A program made the translations under genes and the position numbers. Shown here in pieces: positions 1 to 11,888 of a stretch of DNA of 64,000 bases. Source of the DNA: Turbatrix aceti (Eukaryota > Nematoda > Chromadorea > Rhabditida > Panagrolaimidae); contig OZ017767.1 of NCBI GenBank assembly GCA_963969345.1, positions 1,798,001 to 1,862,000 of the forward strand, in the 5' to 3' direction. The notes under the pieces were generated by a model. It was not told where the DNA came from, did not search any database, and worked only from the letters and a program-made list of their open reading frames with translations. Positions within the stretch are counted from its first letter, which is position 1. Every line of letters begins with the position of its first letter.

Positions 1-138
1 TGATATCAATCTGATAATTACGATTTTTCCATCATGATATCATGTTGATAGTTTAAATTCTTGTCTGACTGATATGATACTGATATCAGTATCAGTATCA
101 AACCCTGATATCAGGCGTCTGATATCAGATAAACACTA
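1..138. mobile_element. right end of a GATATCA-rich hAT-type MITE (family a)
   Basis: The window opens inside a repeat rich in the palindromic word TGATATCA. It ends in TATCAGATAAACACTA, the same terminal sequence as the complete element at 10055-10720. The next 8 bases (139-146, ATGTCAAT) would be the target-site duplication, but the left end is outside the window, so this cannot be confirmed. Confidence 0.75.
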
Positions 139-469
139 ATGTCAATTGATAGTGGCGACATAGAATAACGTTATGAACGACGAGTTAGACGTTAAGTTTC
201 GAAAATCGGTGTTATGACTTAAAATTGAAGTAAATCCCTAATCAGAGGCTTATCACCAAATCAGATTGATCAATACGACAATTTATGTGATAACAATGGC
301 CAGCAGTACTGACAGAAATGTAAGAACAAAGTTCTGCAACACGGGGAGCACCCGGAAAGACGAATTAGATGTCAAGTTCGGGAAATCGGGATTTCGACCC
401 GATGTTGGGGTATATCCCGAACTTGAGGTTTACCCTCAGGTCAAATTGTTTTAAATGGTTCCCCCGGAG

Positions 470-658
470 GGGATGGGCCGTTCCCGGAGGTAGGTGCAAT
501 ACCGGGTCGACCCGCGACTGGCGAGGAGCAAGCTCCTGCAACCAATCAGGTTCCAAAAATTCGATAACCTCCATGATATCAATAGATATCGTACCGGGGG
601 TTAAACCGATAAGAACAGATACTACACTTTGATCTTAGCCAAGAGGCCGAGAAGCGAT
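470..658 (-). ncRNA. U2 spliceosomal snRNA
   Basis: On the minus strand the sequence starts ATCGCTTCTCGGCC and runs into GCTAAGATCAAAGTG and GTAGTATCTGTTCTTATC. That is the invariant 5' domain of U2, including the GUAGUA branch-point recognition element. An Sm site (AATTTTTGG) lies near 558-568, and the 3' stems end in CCGGGAACGGCCCATCCCC. The length of about 189 nt and the GGAACCTG after the Sm site resemble nematode U2. The RNA pairs with the intron branch site in the nuclear spliceosome. The 5' end is placed at 658 by the conserved start; the 3' end near 470 is approximate. The first 30 nt and the branch-site region match the U2 consensus almost perfectly, so the copy could be functional. 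Its promoter would lie above 658, but I could not identify a proximal sequence element there. Confidence 0.93.
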
Positions 659-1549
659 ACCTAAGGCATTTTAGGCCTCACGTGATATGCCCGGAGGGTC
701 GAAAACCGCATTTGAATCCAAGAAACCGCGAGGGAAACGAAAGAAAAACGCTCTTTTTCGACTTCATTCCCCTCTCGTAGGGCGTTCCCGTCGTTGTTTC
801 TATGCTTGTGCTAATCTCGTTGAATGAAAAAGACGCGTACGCGTGTGTTGAGGCATACCCTGTTCAACATGGATCCCGCAGACTCGCGACAGGGACGCGC
901 GCGCACGCAGCACATGTCGCCGTTGCCTCGCACAGCACGCGCTGTCGGGGGTCCTGCGCGCTGCTCAACGGGTCACTATGAAGGTCACTGAAAAATCAAT
1001 GCGATATGTACAATTTCCGGGAAATGCCATTACCCTCCCGCATTGTATTTTTAATGCCGATGCCGTGAATGTCGGTTCGGAAGTTTGGCACGAGTTTGGA
1101 CTTTACTGTTTTTTTTAAAGTTTTAACCATGAATAAACTGCAGTTTCGCATTGTGTGTAACCGTAATTTGAAAAATCTGATTAAAACGACGCTTCAATAT
1201 GCCTACAGAAGGGGTGATTTAAACGTGGCAAAATAAAAGTTATGATCCATATACGTTTTTTTCAATATGAAAGCAATAAAGTTTTTGATTTGTTTGTAAT
1301 GTGTTTGTTTGAGCGACACAATGATTACAACAATTACACAGGAAAGTGTGTGATTTTTATTCAGAAAAAAAACAGAAAGTATGAAACGATGGAGTTCTAC
1401 ACATGTCTGCATATGAAATTTCTTACTTTATAAATCATCTCACTGGGCACGTACACAAACTCAAATGTCATTTTCAAAAATGTTTGTCAATTTGTTGAAA
1501 ATGTTAGAAACATTTTACCTCTTTCAAAGGTGAATTAAAAAAATTTCAG
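659..1549. other. no gene seen
   Basis: GC-richer sequence upstream of the U2 gene (to about 990), then AT-rich sequence leading to F1. The start-codon exon of F1 should lie here but I could not identify it. The short open frames have no splice support and no resemblance to the cluster families. Confidence 0.5.
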
Positions 1550-2885
1550 AATTTTATTAGCACTTCCAGTGTCGTATATTTGCTACATCTTTGTTGACAC
1601 AGAAATCTTTATTCCTAGAGGTAATCATGTTTTTACGAGCAACAAGACGGCTATCTTAAGTTTCAGATCCGATTTTAACTCAAGCTATAGTTCCAGTAGT
1701 TTCTACTCAAAATGTTGTCGAGAAAGTGTTAAAACCTCCGGAGTACATAAAAAATCATGCTTCTGCTCTGGTTCAAGATGTATTCAAAAAAATGTCAGAA
1801 CCCCCGGAATACATAAAAAATCTCAATAGATCGGCACTCGGTTTTAAGGATATTGCAATTGTAACTTTTATTTCCAGAAACCACACTGCGGAGTCTATGT
1901 TAGTGATAATTCTGAATTTACACAACTAAACATTTATTTGCACATTTTCAGAATATCGTGTCAAACCCTACAAAGTACACTGAAAGAAGTGCCATTTTAT
2001 GTTTATGTGGCCGACGATGTCACCCGTGACGTGTTATACCTGTATAAAAAAATCTGTTACCAGGCGATAATTCGAAAATACTCACCATTAGTTCGGTACC
2101 TGCGAGAAAAGTTCCTACATTTGAAAAATAGTTACCTGTTTAAGCCGATTGTCGTCGTAGATGTTTTACATACTCATCCAGTTGTTATTTTTGCCGACGC
2201 GTCGATTCGATTTACCAGTGATTCCCCTGAAACATACGACGTAAGTGTTTACCATTCGATGGTTCAGAATTGAAATCTAACGGCTTTCCGACGTTTCTGT
2301 TCGGATCATTTGAATTTTTGGTTTGGATCATTCAAACCGATGATTTTCGGATTTCTATGTATTCATTAAAAGGTCAATATTTTGTTATCATTTAGAAAAT
2401 GATTAAACATATTTTGGCAAACAGTCCCGTGGATCTCGCCCTGCTAGGATTTGCTCCGCATAATATGTTTTCCGTAACTCATCCATCGATGTTCAAATTC
2501 TTTCCCGAGGTCGACAAAGAAAAGGTTGGTAAATGATAGTTTTTTTAACAACAACGCGTGCTCATGTTTCGAGTAAATTCAGACGATAACCACACCTCAA
2601 CAGCAATCGGGCTTTACAATATTCTTCGGGACACCTGTTGGCTGGAAAATCGCGATGCGGTATCTCAGTTGCGCATTTGAACCGGAGTGTCTTGCGCCGA
2701 CCAAATCGACGGCTCACGGTTGCAACCAGACTTATATCTTTATCGAGCCCGAAAAGTACTCAGGATGTCATCGATATGATCAATCCGCTCTCAACTTGAT
2801 TGGTTACTCTGAATCGCATGGCAACGTTTCACTGTATTCATACGGAAGTGACCTCTTTTGGGTTACCAGAGGGGCAAATTTATGA
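1550..2885 (+). CDS. F1: DUF1647-like putative glycosyltransferase
   Basis: Exons read as 1550-1620, 1697-1898, 1952-2240, 2396-2524 and 2583-2885; the start-codon exon upstream of 1550 was not found. The first visible exon encodes a hydrophobic anchor (ILLALPVSYICYIF). The stem follows, then a lumenal domain with FYVYVADD, a DxD-like FADASIRF, and the family's C-terminal CAFEPEC...GCHRYDQSALNLIGY block. The exon phases join without a stop, and the 129-nt and 303-nt exons match F2 and F8 exactly. I place it in the nematode DUF1647-like family from the CHRYDQSA block; the sugar donor and acceptor are unknown, and enzyme activity is inferred from the GT-A-like DAS motif and type II topology. 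It heads the F-D-O cassette with D1 and O1. Confidence 0.75.
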
Positions 2886-3598
2886 ATGTTGCTAATGGTA
2901 ACGGCAATCAACAATGAAAATCACAGTACATAATCAATATAAATACGTACATATTAAAATAATATTAAAGAAAAGTGACACTTGAAAGTATTATAGACTA
3001 CAAACGCAATTATTTCAACAACTTTATAAATGTATTCCAAGCACAAAGGAGGGCAGCCGCGATTTCCCCCAGGCTGGGGTAAGGATTTCTTGTGACCGGT
3101 TCCATGAAAGTGTACAGTGTTTGATAAAAGGCTCTGGCATATCGTCGTTGCTGCTTGTGGAGGATAAGCTTCTCTTGCGAGTCGATACGCGACTGTGCGT
3201 TCTCTGCCGCGGCTGCGGCTGCGGCGTCGACGAGAGGTCAGTTATGGCGCGAATGAGTATTTACTCTCGTCACCAATGTTGAGATCGACTCGATCGAGTA
3301 CAAGAGAGCATGAGTTTATTTTGCCCAATCACGATGTCAGAGTAAAACCCTTTAAACTTATCATCCTTGCATTTATCATGACCATAAATCATTGATTGGT
3401 GTAATTTCTTGAGAACCAAACAGGAGATAAAAATGAATGGTTGAAAATGTGCTTTTTTACATCGTTATCTCTTCATTTTTATTATTTTTTCAATTTATGT
3501 ATTTGCGGCTACAATTAAAGAAATTTAGTTGACAAAATAGAAAAAAAACAAAACGGCATACTATTAGGATAAAACTTTTAAGGTGTTCGCCACTTTTT
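2886..3598 (-). other. intergenic; possible coding-exon relic at 3010-3233
   Basis: Read on the minus strand, 3233 down to 3010 gives about 74 codons without a stop, then TAA. It begins with an alanine run (VDAAAAAAENAQSR) and continues LHKQQRRYARAFYQTLYTF. An in-frame stop lies just upstream and there is no AG acceptor between, so it cannot be a clean exon. It is either the 3' relic of an unrelated gene or chance. I do not recognise the protein. The rest of the interval shows nothing. Confidence 0.3.
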
Positions 3599-4844
3599 TT
3601 ACTTTCCCGTCAAGTTCCACTTTTCAAAAATAGCAGAATTATTTCTTTCCACCATCTCACTGCTGTTCTTTAGATAGTCAGAAATCACGTCATCTGAAAC
3701 AAAATACCCTTCTTGGTATTCCCAATTTTGAAATTTTCCGTCGTCAATGCACAACGCATCGTTAAAGACTTTTCGCTTGAAAATCCATTTCCAGTGAGTA
3801 TTCATAAACCGAGTTTTCATTCCATGCATAATGAAATCACGATTACCGACTTTGTGCTCTGTCAGCCACATGTCTCGAACCCATGATGGCTTACTAGTGA
3901 TTTTGTGATGCATCATAACTTTTCCGTCCATAATTAATGTTTTCTTGTAGCCAAGGTAACTCCAGGTGCACGCATTAAATTCGACATAATCAGAAGAACT
4001 GTTTTGATATCTCAAAAAATCGAAACATGCAAATCGTTTTGCGGGGTGATCAAAGCTTAATTCCATAAAGACCTGCTGTAAATATATAGAAAGCTTAATG
4101 TTGTACATAATGTTATTAACATACATGGAGCATGCCATTATCCCTACTGTTTCGAAAATCTGGCTGACGATAATCGCAATCTGCCAAGTATGTTAGAAAG
4201 TGTCGAGCAAATTCTGTGTTTCTGTAAATGCTTGGTTACCGTAAAAATAAAAAATAAATATTGTTATTACTTGACAATGAACGACCCAGCTGCTATCTCA
4301 AGTGCATAGTATCTAACGTAAAAATGCATTTCAATATTCGGATCAGGGTCCTCAATCCACTCCTGAATTCTGTGTCTCGGATTTATAACTCCCATGTCCG
4401 CGTCGAACATTAGAGCGTAATCAAATGAGTCTTGATTCTTTTCAAGAAACTTTGCGACCAAACAATGTCTCCAGTAATAAATCTAAAGTTGCAATGCAAT
4501 GTTTTTATAAAAAATTTCAGCTCGTTTAAAAAATTTACCTGTCCCTGATTACATCCGTGTTCAATGCTGTCGTTATGCGTTAGAATTCGGAAAAAGTATC
4601 CGTAAGTTTTAACATAGCATCGGAAAGTCATCAAGGCTTTTTTGTACATGATTTCATCAGCTTTTGTTTGCAGCACTGTAATAATTGCAATTCTGGAATT
4701 AGGAATATCTTCGTTCTGTTTCATTTTCAGACTTTTTGTTTCTAATATTGCTTTGAAAAAAATTATAAGATAAAACGAATACATGAGTGCTGCAATGATA
4801 ACTGATGCCAAACTAAACAATCGACGATCTCTAAGAAACCGCAT
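3599..4844 (-). CDS. D1: DUF273 putative glycosyltransferase
   Basis: Four exons: 4539-4844, 4271-4482, 4125-4221, 3599-4075, coding for about 363 residues. All introns are GT-AG and phases agree with D2 and D4; the 212-nt and 97-nt internal exons are identical in length in all three. The protein begins with a short cytoplasmic tail and one membrane segment (about residues 11-30), then the DUF273 domain starting IPNSRIAIITVLQ. A DxD-type motif, YALMFDADMGVINP, near residue 130 is expected to bind the metal-nucleotide sugar. PSWVRDMWLTEHKVGNRDFI and the WEYQEGYF block follow. DUF273 is known from nematode genomes and is related to the GMA12/MNN10 galactosyl/mannosyltransferase type; the substrate is unknown. 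It sits between F1 and O1 and looks intact. Confidence 0.85.
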
Positions 4845-6284
4845 CTAAAATATACATATGTATTTCCAACAATCAAATTAAGAAATAGTACACGATAATT
4901 ACCATGTTTCAAAGTACGTCAAGCTGTTTTTTTACAACTTTGAATAAACCACAGTCACAAATTAACTGTACGTACATAAACTGAATACGAAAGAAATAAA
5001 GAAATGATGCTGTTAAATTTGTTATATCAGAATGCAATAAAATAAACATTATTAGACCATTTTATTGTCACCCTTTTTCACATTTTCAACAGTTTTAATG
5101 CAACGTTAAAAAATGTTATTGTTAAAAATGTGAAAAAATTTCGACCCCAAAGTCCGCGTCGACATCTATCGACAGAGGCAGACGCCCCATGGAACCATGG
5201 AATCTCATTGTGTGTGTGATATATAATGTGATACAAACCATTGTGACGGCAAAAACAGAAATAAATAAGAAAATACAAATTTTCATTATCCTAATTTATA
5301 AAAACTCGGTCTTTGTTTTTTATATGTACATAGTTCACCGTACTCTAGGTCAGTGGTTCAGACTCGGTTAGACATAAACAACAGAATCAATAAGTCAATC
5401 TGTGGCGGCACCACTGAAAATTTGGTGGCGGAAGCATAAAAAACGCGAAATAAATGACTCACCAAACGTCCTCGTGGTGCGGGTTCGAAACGAGTCGTAA
5501 ACAGGTAGAAAGCTGGCGGCACGATGCAGCGCGGGCGTAAAGAAGTCGAGAGTAGAATACCGAATTCGGTTTATGACAACAAAAGAAATCAGGCAAAAAA
5601 TGGGCAAAAAAAATGGGAAAACTGTGGGTCACAAAAGAGAAGAGATTGGTCTCGAGGAGACCGAACGGCGCGTGCGCTTTTGCGCGCGAAACACTCGACT
5701 GGCGACAAATCGGTTTGAGGTCAGGCACAAAAACTGGTCTATTTCTTAAGTCCAAACCCGGCCCGGCTTATCCCTTCTAATGCCAGGGCCGGTTTTTTGT
5801 AGTGGCGGTTTATTTTTGTACCATACAGTCATATTACTTACAGAAACCGTGGTCGTTTGTCTTCAACAAAATTGTTATCAAATATGTTGATGTTACCGCT
5901 CTTTCATCGCCTGTCTATTCGCAGTAGTTTCTCGACGAGACATCTACTGCGAATTGCTGCGACGAGACAAATTTGTTTCAATGTTACCCATTTGTTTGTT
6001 CAGGTGAGTGGACTACACATTTATATAGCGCGTTTTTTGCACATGTGAAATAAATTGTTCCGAAAATTTTGTCGTGCGCAATTTCCCGTCGTTGTTCACA
6101 AAATTGAAACATCAGATTTTTTAAAATTGATTTCCACTCTTTTGACAATTGTTTTTTGAAAGCTTTTTAGCGACTGATTTGATTTTAATTTTTTTTTAAG
6201 TAAAAACAATTTTATTATAAATGCTATAATTTTAACAAAAACTATTTGTAGTCACGAACAAACGTGAAATTACTAATCATTGCA
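4845..6284. other. no gene seen
   Basis: AT-rich spacer between D1 and O1. The stretch 5390-5760 is somewhat GC-richer, and both strands have modest open frames without splice sites or recognisable motifs. Nothing supportable was found. Confidence 0.5.
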
Positions 6285-8962
6285 ATGATTATTTCACACA
6301 AACCCAATGACCATGAAAAGTCCCCTGTTGAAAAAAAGATTCGTACAGATATTCAGTATCTTCGAGCTTTGGCTGTTATCGGCGTTTTACTGTTTCACCT
6401 CTTTCCCAACCTGGCTCCTCAAGGGTACCTCGGTGTCGATGTGTAAGTGATTTTTTCTTCGTTTCAAACTAAAAAAGTTTGTTTCTGTGACTGACTATTA
6501 CAGAGCCGGGGAAACAATACAATTTTTATCCCGGACAACATATTGATCGCTTTTAGGTTTTTTGTGATATCCGGTTATTTGATGGCGATGATCATAGGCT
6601 CTAAGCCGCTCAGCGTTTCACTGGTGATCAATTTTTATGAACGTCGACTAAAACGGCTTCTTCCGGCTTACCTGCTGATGATTGCAGCAACCCTGCTTAT
6701 CTGCAGCTTAGTTCTTATCCGACCCAACTACGACCTGACTGCTATCGATGCCCGTTATGCCCTGACATTTGTGACTAATATTCAGTCGTTGCTGGAAAAA
6801 CAAGAGTACTTCCAGCTTGTGTCCGAATACAAGTTTTTTCTCCACACGTGGTCGCTTGCTGTGGAAGTGCAGTTCTACATCATCGCACCCTTTTGTCTTA
6901 CTCTGATTGCCAAAAATGAGTCAAAAACAAGGCTGATTTGCATCTTGGTAATAATAGCAAGTGCGGCGTTCCAAGATGCTTCCGCTGCCTCTCCTGCCGT
7001 CTCTTTTGGCCTTCTGCCGTCCAGAATCTGGCAATTCTTCATCGGAGTACTGGTTTTTCATTCCGAGTCTTTTTTGCCCGAAGGTTTTGGCTGTGGTTAC
7101 TGGATAATTAGCTTCACAGTCCTGTCTGTGATTTTTTTTGTCCCATCCAAGGATTTATTTTCCGGTAAGTTAAACTTGTAACACTAATAATTTTGGAAAA
7201 CTGAAGTGTTCAGAACAAATAAAGCGTCTTAACGCAACCGTCATTACCGGAGCTGTCATATTTTTTGGACCAATTAAAGCCCCTTTGCATCCGGTAATTG
7301 CCCGCTTACACAACACCGTTCTCTACATCGGTAATATGTCGTACTCGCTCTACCTTGTGCATTGGCCGATAGAGATCCTCTGCCGTTACTTGGTCCCTTC
7401 CTTCAATCGGGTGTATCTGCTGGGAGGGATCACAATTGTCGCTGTCATACAGTATGCTTTTTTTGAAAGCAAGCTGCTCAAAGCCCCAAGAGAAAAAATA
7501 TTTCTAATCTGCGGTCTTTTAACGGCCGCGTCTGTAGCGCAAAGTGTTGTCTCAGGTGGAGTTGGTGCTCTATTCAAGGTGAGTACAATAATAACGTTGT
7601 CTCTCTTAACCAGTGTAACGCAAACCAAAATTATTGCCTTCGCCTTCGCCTTCGCCTCCGGAGGCGAAGGCGAAGGCGATGAAGGCGCCTCCAGAGACGG
7701 AGGCGATCAGAGGCGCCTTTGGTGTCAAATCTCAAATTTTCTCTTACAAAATCATAGCAGAAAGCGAAATTATGATAATAGAAGGCTTTTAATTCTATTA
7801 AATAAAGTGGTAAAACTGTTTTTTGACTATTTGTGGTTAGAATTTAAAGCCATTCAGATTTTTTGTTCAAAATTGTAAAGGTCTGAAGGCGATGGAGGCG
7901 AAGGCAATTGGAGGCGATCAATTTTTTGCCTTCGCCTTCGCCTTCGCCTCCGGAGGCGAAGGCGATCTGAAGGCGCCTCCGGGGGCGATGAAGGCGAAGG
8001 CGATGTTACACTGCTCTTAACGCAGCTAGACTTTGTTTTATATTTATTTTCAGGTCGAACCCAAACTCGCTGAACAAAATATCCAAATCTCAGAATGCAA
8101 AGTTGATTTTAAATGCGCTCCTGATCCAGAAATGCAAAAGTATTTCGGCTTTCGACCTGATCTCGAAGAATTTGATATCTGCAAATTTAATGGCACTGGT
8201 AATCACACAATTTTTGTCACAGGGAACAGCTTTGCTACCAGACAGATTTCTGCCGTCTTTGAAGCTCTAAGAAACCGGTACAGTAACCTTTATTACTACG
8301 GCAGAAGTGCATGCGTACTTTTTGAAGATGTCAATGATCTCACAAAAACGGCTTACGTTTGTAAAGACATGAACGGCAAAACAGCGGTTTTTATGAAGGA
8401 AATTCAGCCTGATATCGTAGTTTTTATTGCAAACTTAAATCACGCCATAGGCTATTCTGCGACCTCGTACGAAGCTGTCAAAAACGAAAGTATTGTAAAA
8501 CAAATGAGAAACTACCTCGACGAATCAATTCTGCCCTACACAAAGCGCTTCATTCACGTGTTGTCGCATGGAAAAGCACCGTTTAATCCTCCCTTAGAGT
8601 TGGCAAAAAAATACAAAAATAGAGAAACCGTTAACAACTTTACAGTTCCCTTTGAGGTGAGTGAAGTTTATTTTTATATGCAAAATATTGTTTATTGAAA
8701 TGCTTAGCCTTATGCCGCTGGCGAACGGTACAGCACGTGGCGACAGCTGGCTGCGTTTGAAAACTGCGCCAAATGCCAGATAATGGACGCTATGCCGGCG
8801 TTTTGCAATAACCAAACTCAAACGTGTGAACTCATGGATAAAACTACCGGATTATCATTATTCTGCAATGCAGATCACGTTTCGCCATACGGCGCCAAAA
8901 AACTTATACCTCTGTATGACGCTGCTCTCACACGTGCCATTGCCGATATTGATGGCAACTGA
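6285..8962 (+). CDS. O1: OAC-type membrane O-acyltransferase with SGNH domain
   Basis: Five exons: 6285-6442, 6557-7164, 7214-7578, 8054-8656, 8708-8962 (about 662 residues). The acyltransferase-3 domain shows the signature order: RTDIQYLRALAVIGVLLFH (catalytic-type FH), YLGVDVFFVISGYL, FYERRLKRLLPAY, and HTWSLAVEVQFY, with many membrane segments to about residue 375. The C-terminal SGNH part has IFVTGNSFATRQ near residue 434 and HVSPYGAKK near the end. Family knowledge: such proteins move acyl groups, often acetyl, onto sugars or lipids across the membrane. The start ATG at 6285 is chosen because it aligns with O2; an earlier in-frame GTG is not plausible. The last intron but one holds a 403-bp MITE, but the splice sites either side are intact, so the gene may work. 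Confidence 0.87.
7611..8013. mobile_element. hAT-type MITE (family b) in intron 3 of O1
   Basis: Terminal inverted repeats CAGTGTAAC / GTTACACTG, flanked by a perfect 8-bp duplication CTCTTAAC (7603-7610 and 8014-8021), which is the hAT hallmark. The interior near both ends is built from GGCGAA/TTCGCC hexamers that fold back on each other. The central unique part is repeated at 29919-30046. Removing the element leaves an ordinary intron of about 65 bp. It has no coding capacity. Confidence 0.93.
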
Positions 8963-9177
8963 TAAATGGATGAACTTTGTTTCAAGCTGAAAAGTAATTT
9001 CCACACCGCTCAAGTATAAAGAAAGGTCAACAAACGTAAATTGAGGTACGCGCAGAAACTCCAAAATGCAGATGCCAACAGAAGGGCGACTGACCCTGTG
9101 GAAACCGAAAGTTAGTATTATACAATGTTCTGCATTTTTCTTATGAAAAAGACTATTGTTTATTGTTGCAACAACAA

Positions 9178-10965
9178 TTAAAACTGTGGATGACGGTTTA
9201 CGTGAAACAAATCAGTGCCATAAGCGTAAAGTGAAAAGTTGCCATGCGATTCGACATAACCAATAAGATTGAGGGCAGATTGATCGTACCGATGACATCC
9301 GGAATATACGTTTGGTTTGTTATAGATATCAGAAAGTTTGCATCCGTGGGACGTCGCGTTGGGTGGGGCGTAGCACTCAGGTTCAAATGCACACTTCAGA
9401 TACCGCATTGCAAGATTCCAACCGACAGGTGTTCCAAAGAACATTGTAAAGCCTGACTGCTGTTGTCGGGTGTGCTTCATCTGAATAAAAATGACAAGTT
9501 GATATACGGTGAGACACCATTTACCTTTTCAATTTCAACTTCAGGGAAGAATTTGTACATGGAGGGATGCGTTGCGGGATACATTACGTGGTTCGCGGTA
9601 CCGAGCAAAGCCAGATCCACAGGACTAGTGGCCAAAATGTTTCGAATTGTTTTCTAAAACCGAAATGTCATTCAACTGTGAACAAAATGTTTTCTTACAC
9701 TTATGGAATTATTTTTTCTCTGTTCAAACCGAATAGAAGCATCTGCAAACAAAACAATTGGGTGCCGACGTAAAACATCAGAAACCACCAGTGGTTTGAA
9801 CCTGTAGCTGTTGGTGAGCGCTGAAAATTCAGGCGGCAGATCCTTAACTATTTCTGAATATTTGTATACTGTAGCAATCGGACAAATTTCTTTGTAAACT
9901 CTGGCAACGGAATCGGGTATGTCATCGGCTGTGTAAACGTAAAACGGCCGTCGACGCAATTCCGTTACTCGTTGTATGGTTTGACATGACACCCTACAAA
10001 AAATTGCATTCAATTTGCAAATCTGCAATTTTATGGACTTACATGGATTCTGCATAGTGTTTATCTGATATCAGGTTTAGCCTGATATCAGGGTCTGATA
10101 CTGATACTGATATCAGATCAGTATCAGTCAGGCAAGAATTTTGAAAGGTCAACATGATATCATGATAGCAAAAATCAATATCAGTCAGTATCATGATCTC
10201 AGAAAAAAGTATCATGATACTGATATCTCGATCAAAAAAACGGAAGCAACAACAAAAAGCGGGTTTAAAGCAGTGTGGCAAAATTTCGGGAGAGATTACA
10301 ATCCGTGAAAAAATCTCCGGAGTATAAAAACTAGGTTTTACCGTCATTTTTTTCGTTATTTTTTATTTTGAACACTGAAATCTTCTGCGAAATTTTTTTT
10401 ATCCGAAAGAATCTCCGGATATTCTCCGGAGAAATTCTCTTGAGATTTTGAAGATTCACTTTTTTTACTAGTTTTTCTAAACGACGACATTGCATGTTAT
10501 TTATTCAAATGAAATTGAATTTTGAGATTTTGTGGGATTTTTTCATATCAGACAGATATCACGATATCAGACTGATATCATGATATCAGCCTGATATCAG
10601 GTTACTATCAGTCAGGCACGTTTTTTTTCCTTCAACCTGATATCAGTATCAGATCATGATACTTTTTTTAAGTATCAGATCAGATCATGATATCAAAAAA
10701 ACGGTATCAGATAAACACTAATTCTGCAACATGATTGCTTGAAATGAATGTTACGATTGCGAGGTCTTTGAGACCAAGCATTGATCGATTGAGAGTTTTC
10801 ATGTAAGACGGAGGTTTTGAAAGTTCTTCATAAATGTTTTGGTAGTCGTAGACAACTTACATTAAAGTCAGAAGATTATCATTAACAACAGATTTGTGAA
10901 GCATCTTACCTGTTATCTTTACATGTGAAGAAAATATATAGACAATCAAAAAAACAATCGCCAAT
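9178..10965 (-). pseudogene. F2: DUF1647-like gene broken by a MITE
   Basis: Minus-strand exons: 10910-10965 (membrane anchor, LAIVFLIVYIF), 10855 downward to the donor at about 10043 (interrupted), 9699-9993, 9525-9653, 9178-9480. The exon coding SMLGLKDLAIVTFISSNHVAE is split at its last codons by the 666-bp element at 10055-10720, and translation would meet a stop inside the element within four codons. Everything downstream is otherwise open: FYVYTADD, FADASIRF, CHRYDQSALNLIGY. A possible first exon beginning near 11084 (MTSEEK) has a counterpart upstream of F8, but its splice phase does not fit. It is closest in this window to F8. Without the insertion it would be a full family member, so the break is probably recent. 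Confidence 0.8.
10055..10720. mobile_element. hAT-type MITE (family a) inserted in F2
   Basis: Perfect 16-bp terminal inverted repeats TAGTGTTTATCTGATA, flanked by the 8-bp duplication ATTCTGCA (10047-10054 and 10721-10728). The intact paralogues F5 and F8 have one copy of the matching target sequence and no insertion. The interior is full of GATATCA words. A stretch at about 10272-10450 resembles the ends of the larger element at 26422-30215 (CAGTGTGGC and CTCCGGAG words), possibly nested. It has no coding capacity. Confidence 0.94.
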
Positions 10966-11084
10966 CTAAAATAACCTTAAGTAATGTAAAGTTCAGAAAT
11001 GTTTCACTCAAACATTTTAAAGAGGTTACTTTGACCAATTTGAACGTATCTGGTTCGGGGTATGAGTTTTTCTTCTGATGTCAT

Positions 11085-11888
11085 GGCGGTGTAAAAAATA
11101 CTTACCATTTGTGGGATCTTAAACAAATGCACGCTTTAAAATTATTATTCCAAATGCAAAAAAGTCTATTCGGCAGAGCACAACTTTTCGGTTTGAAGCG
11201 CAACAGTCTCTTATTGTCTTGTTATCTGTAGGGTCTTATTCACAAACGAAAGCTATCCTGAAACAATGAAGCAATTGACGATGAATCAGGCTCGCTGAAG
11301 CGTCGCATGAACAAGATTTAAAAAAATGAGCTGAAAAAATAATGTTTGGTTACCTTTCAATCGAGCCTATGCTAGCTTTAGCCGCCGTTTGTAGCAATCG
11401 CTTTTGGTTGGTATGCTCCGACAGAGATCGGCTCCACTCAATTATCTTTTTTTTGGTAGTTGATTCAGCGTGGCCTAACGTAACCGTCAACGCCACCGCA
11501 AGCGTAGAAATTCTGTGAATTTATTTGTGCAGCGACTATGATTTTTTTCTTCATTGCATGTTAGCAATTTTATCCTAAATATCCTAGATTTTTTACTCAT
11601 AGTCTATGTATCATAAAATAACTAACTGTAGTGTTTATACAACCGCTCAAACGTTAAAATAAGCAATAACAAAAGCCTAAAAATTTGTATCGTTGTCTTT
11701 GAGTATTGTTCTTTCCAACATTATTACAATAATTTTACTAATAACAAAAAAATCAATGATGTTAAGTAAAACGCATTTTGAACTATGTTTAATCAACTGT
11801 TCAACAGTCGGAAGCATGGCAAAATTACATGGATCTAGAAATATTGATTCAACATCGTTAATGTAGTTTAATACATACGTTCTGCATG
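11085..11888. other. no gene seen
   Basis: AT-rich spacer between F2 and D2. No motif-bearing open frame, RNA gene or repeat was recognised. Confidence 0.5.

Noticed and set aside
365..632. Open frames on both strands of 60-87 codons
   Set aside because: They overlie the U2 snRNA and arise from its sequence; there are no protein motifs.
7285..7878. O1 exon 3 read through as a longer C-terminus
   Set aside because: The frame runs past the GT donor at 7579 into the MITE; O2 shows the normal splice, and exon 4 continues the protein.
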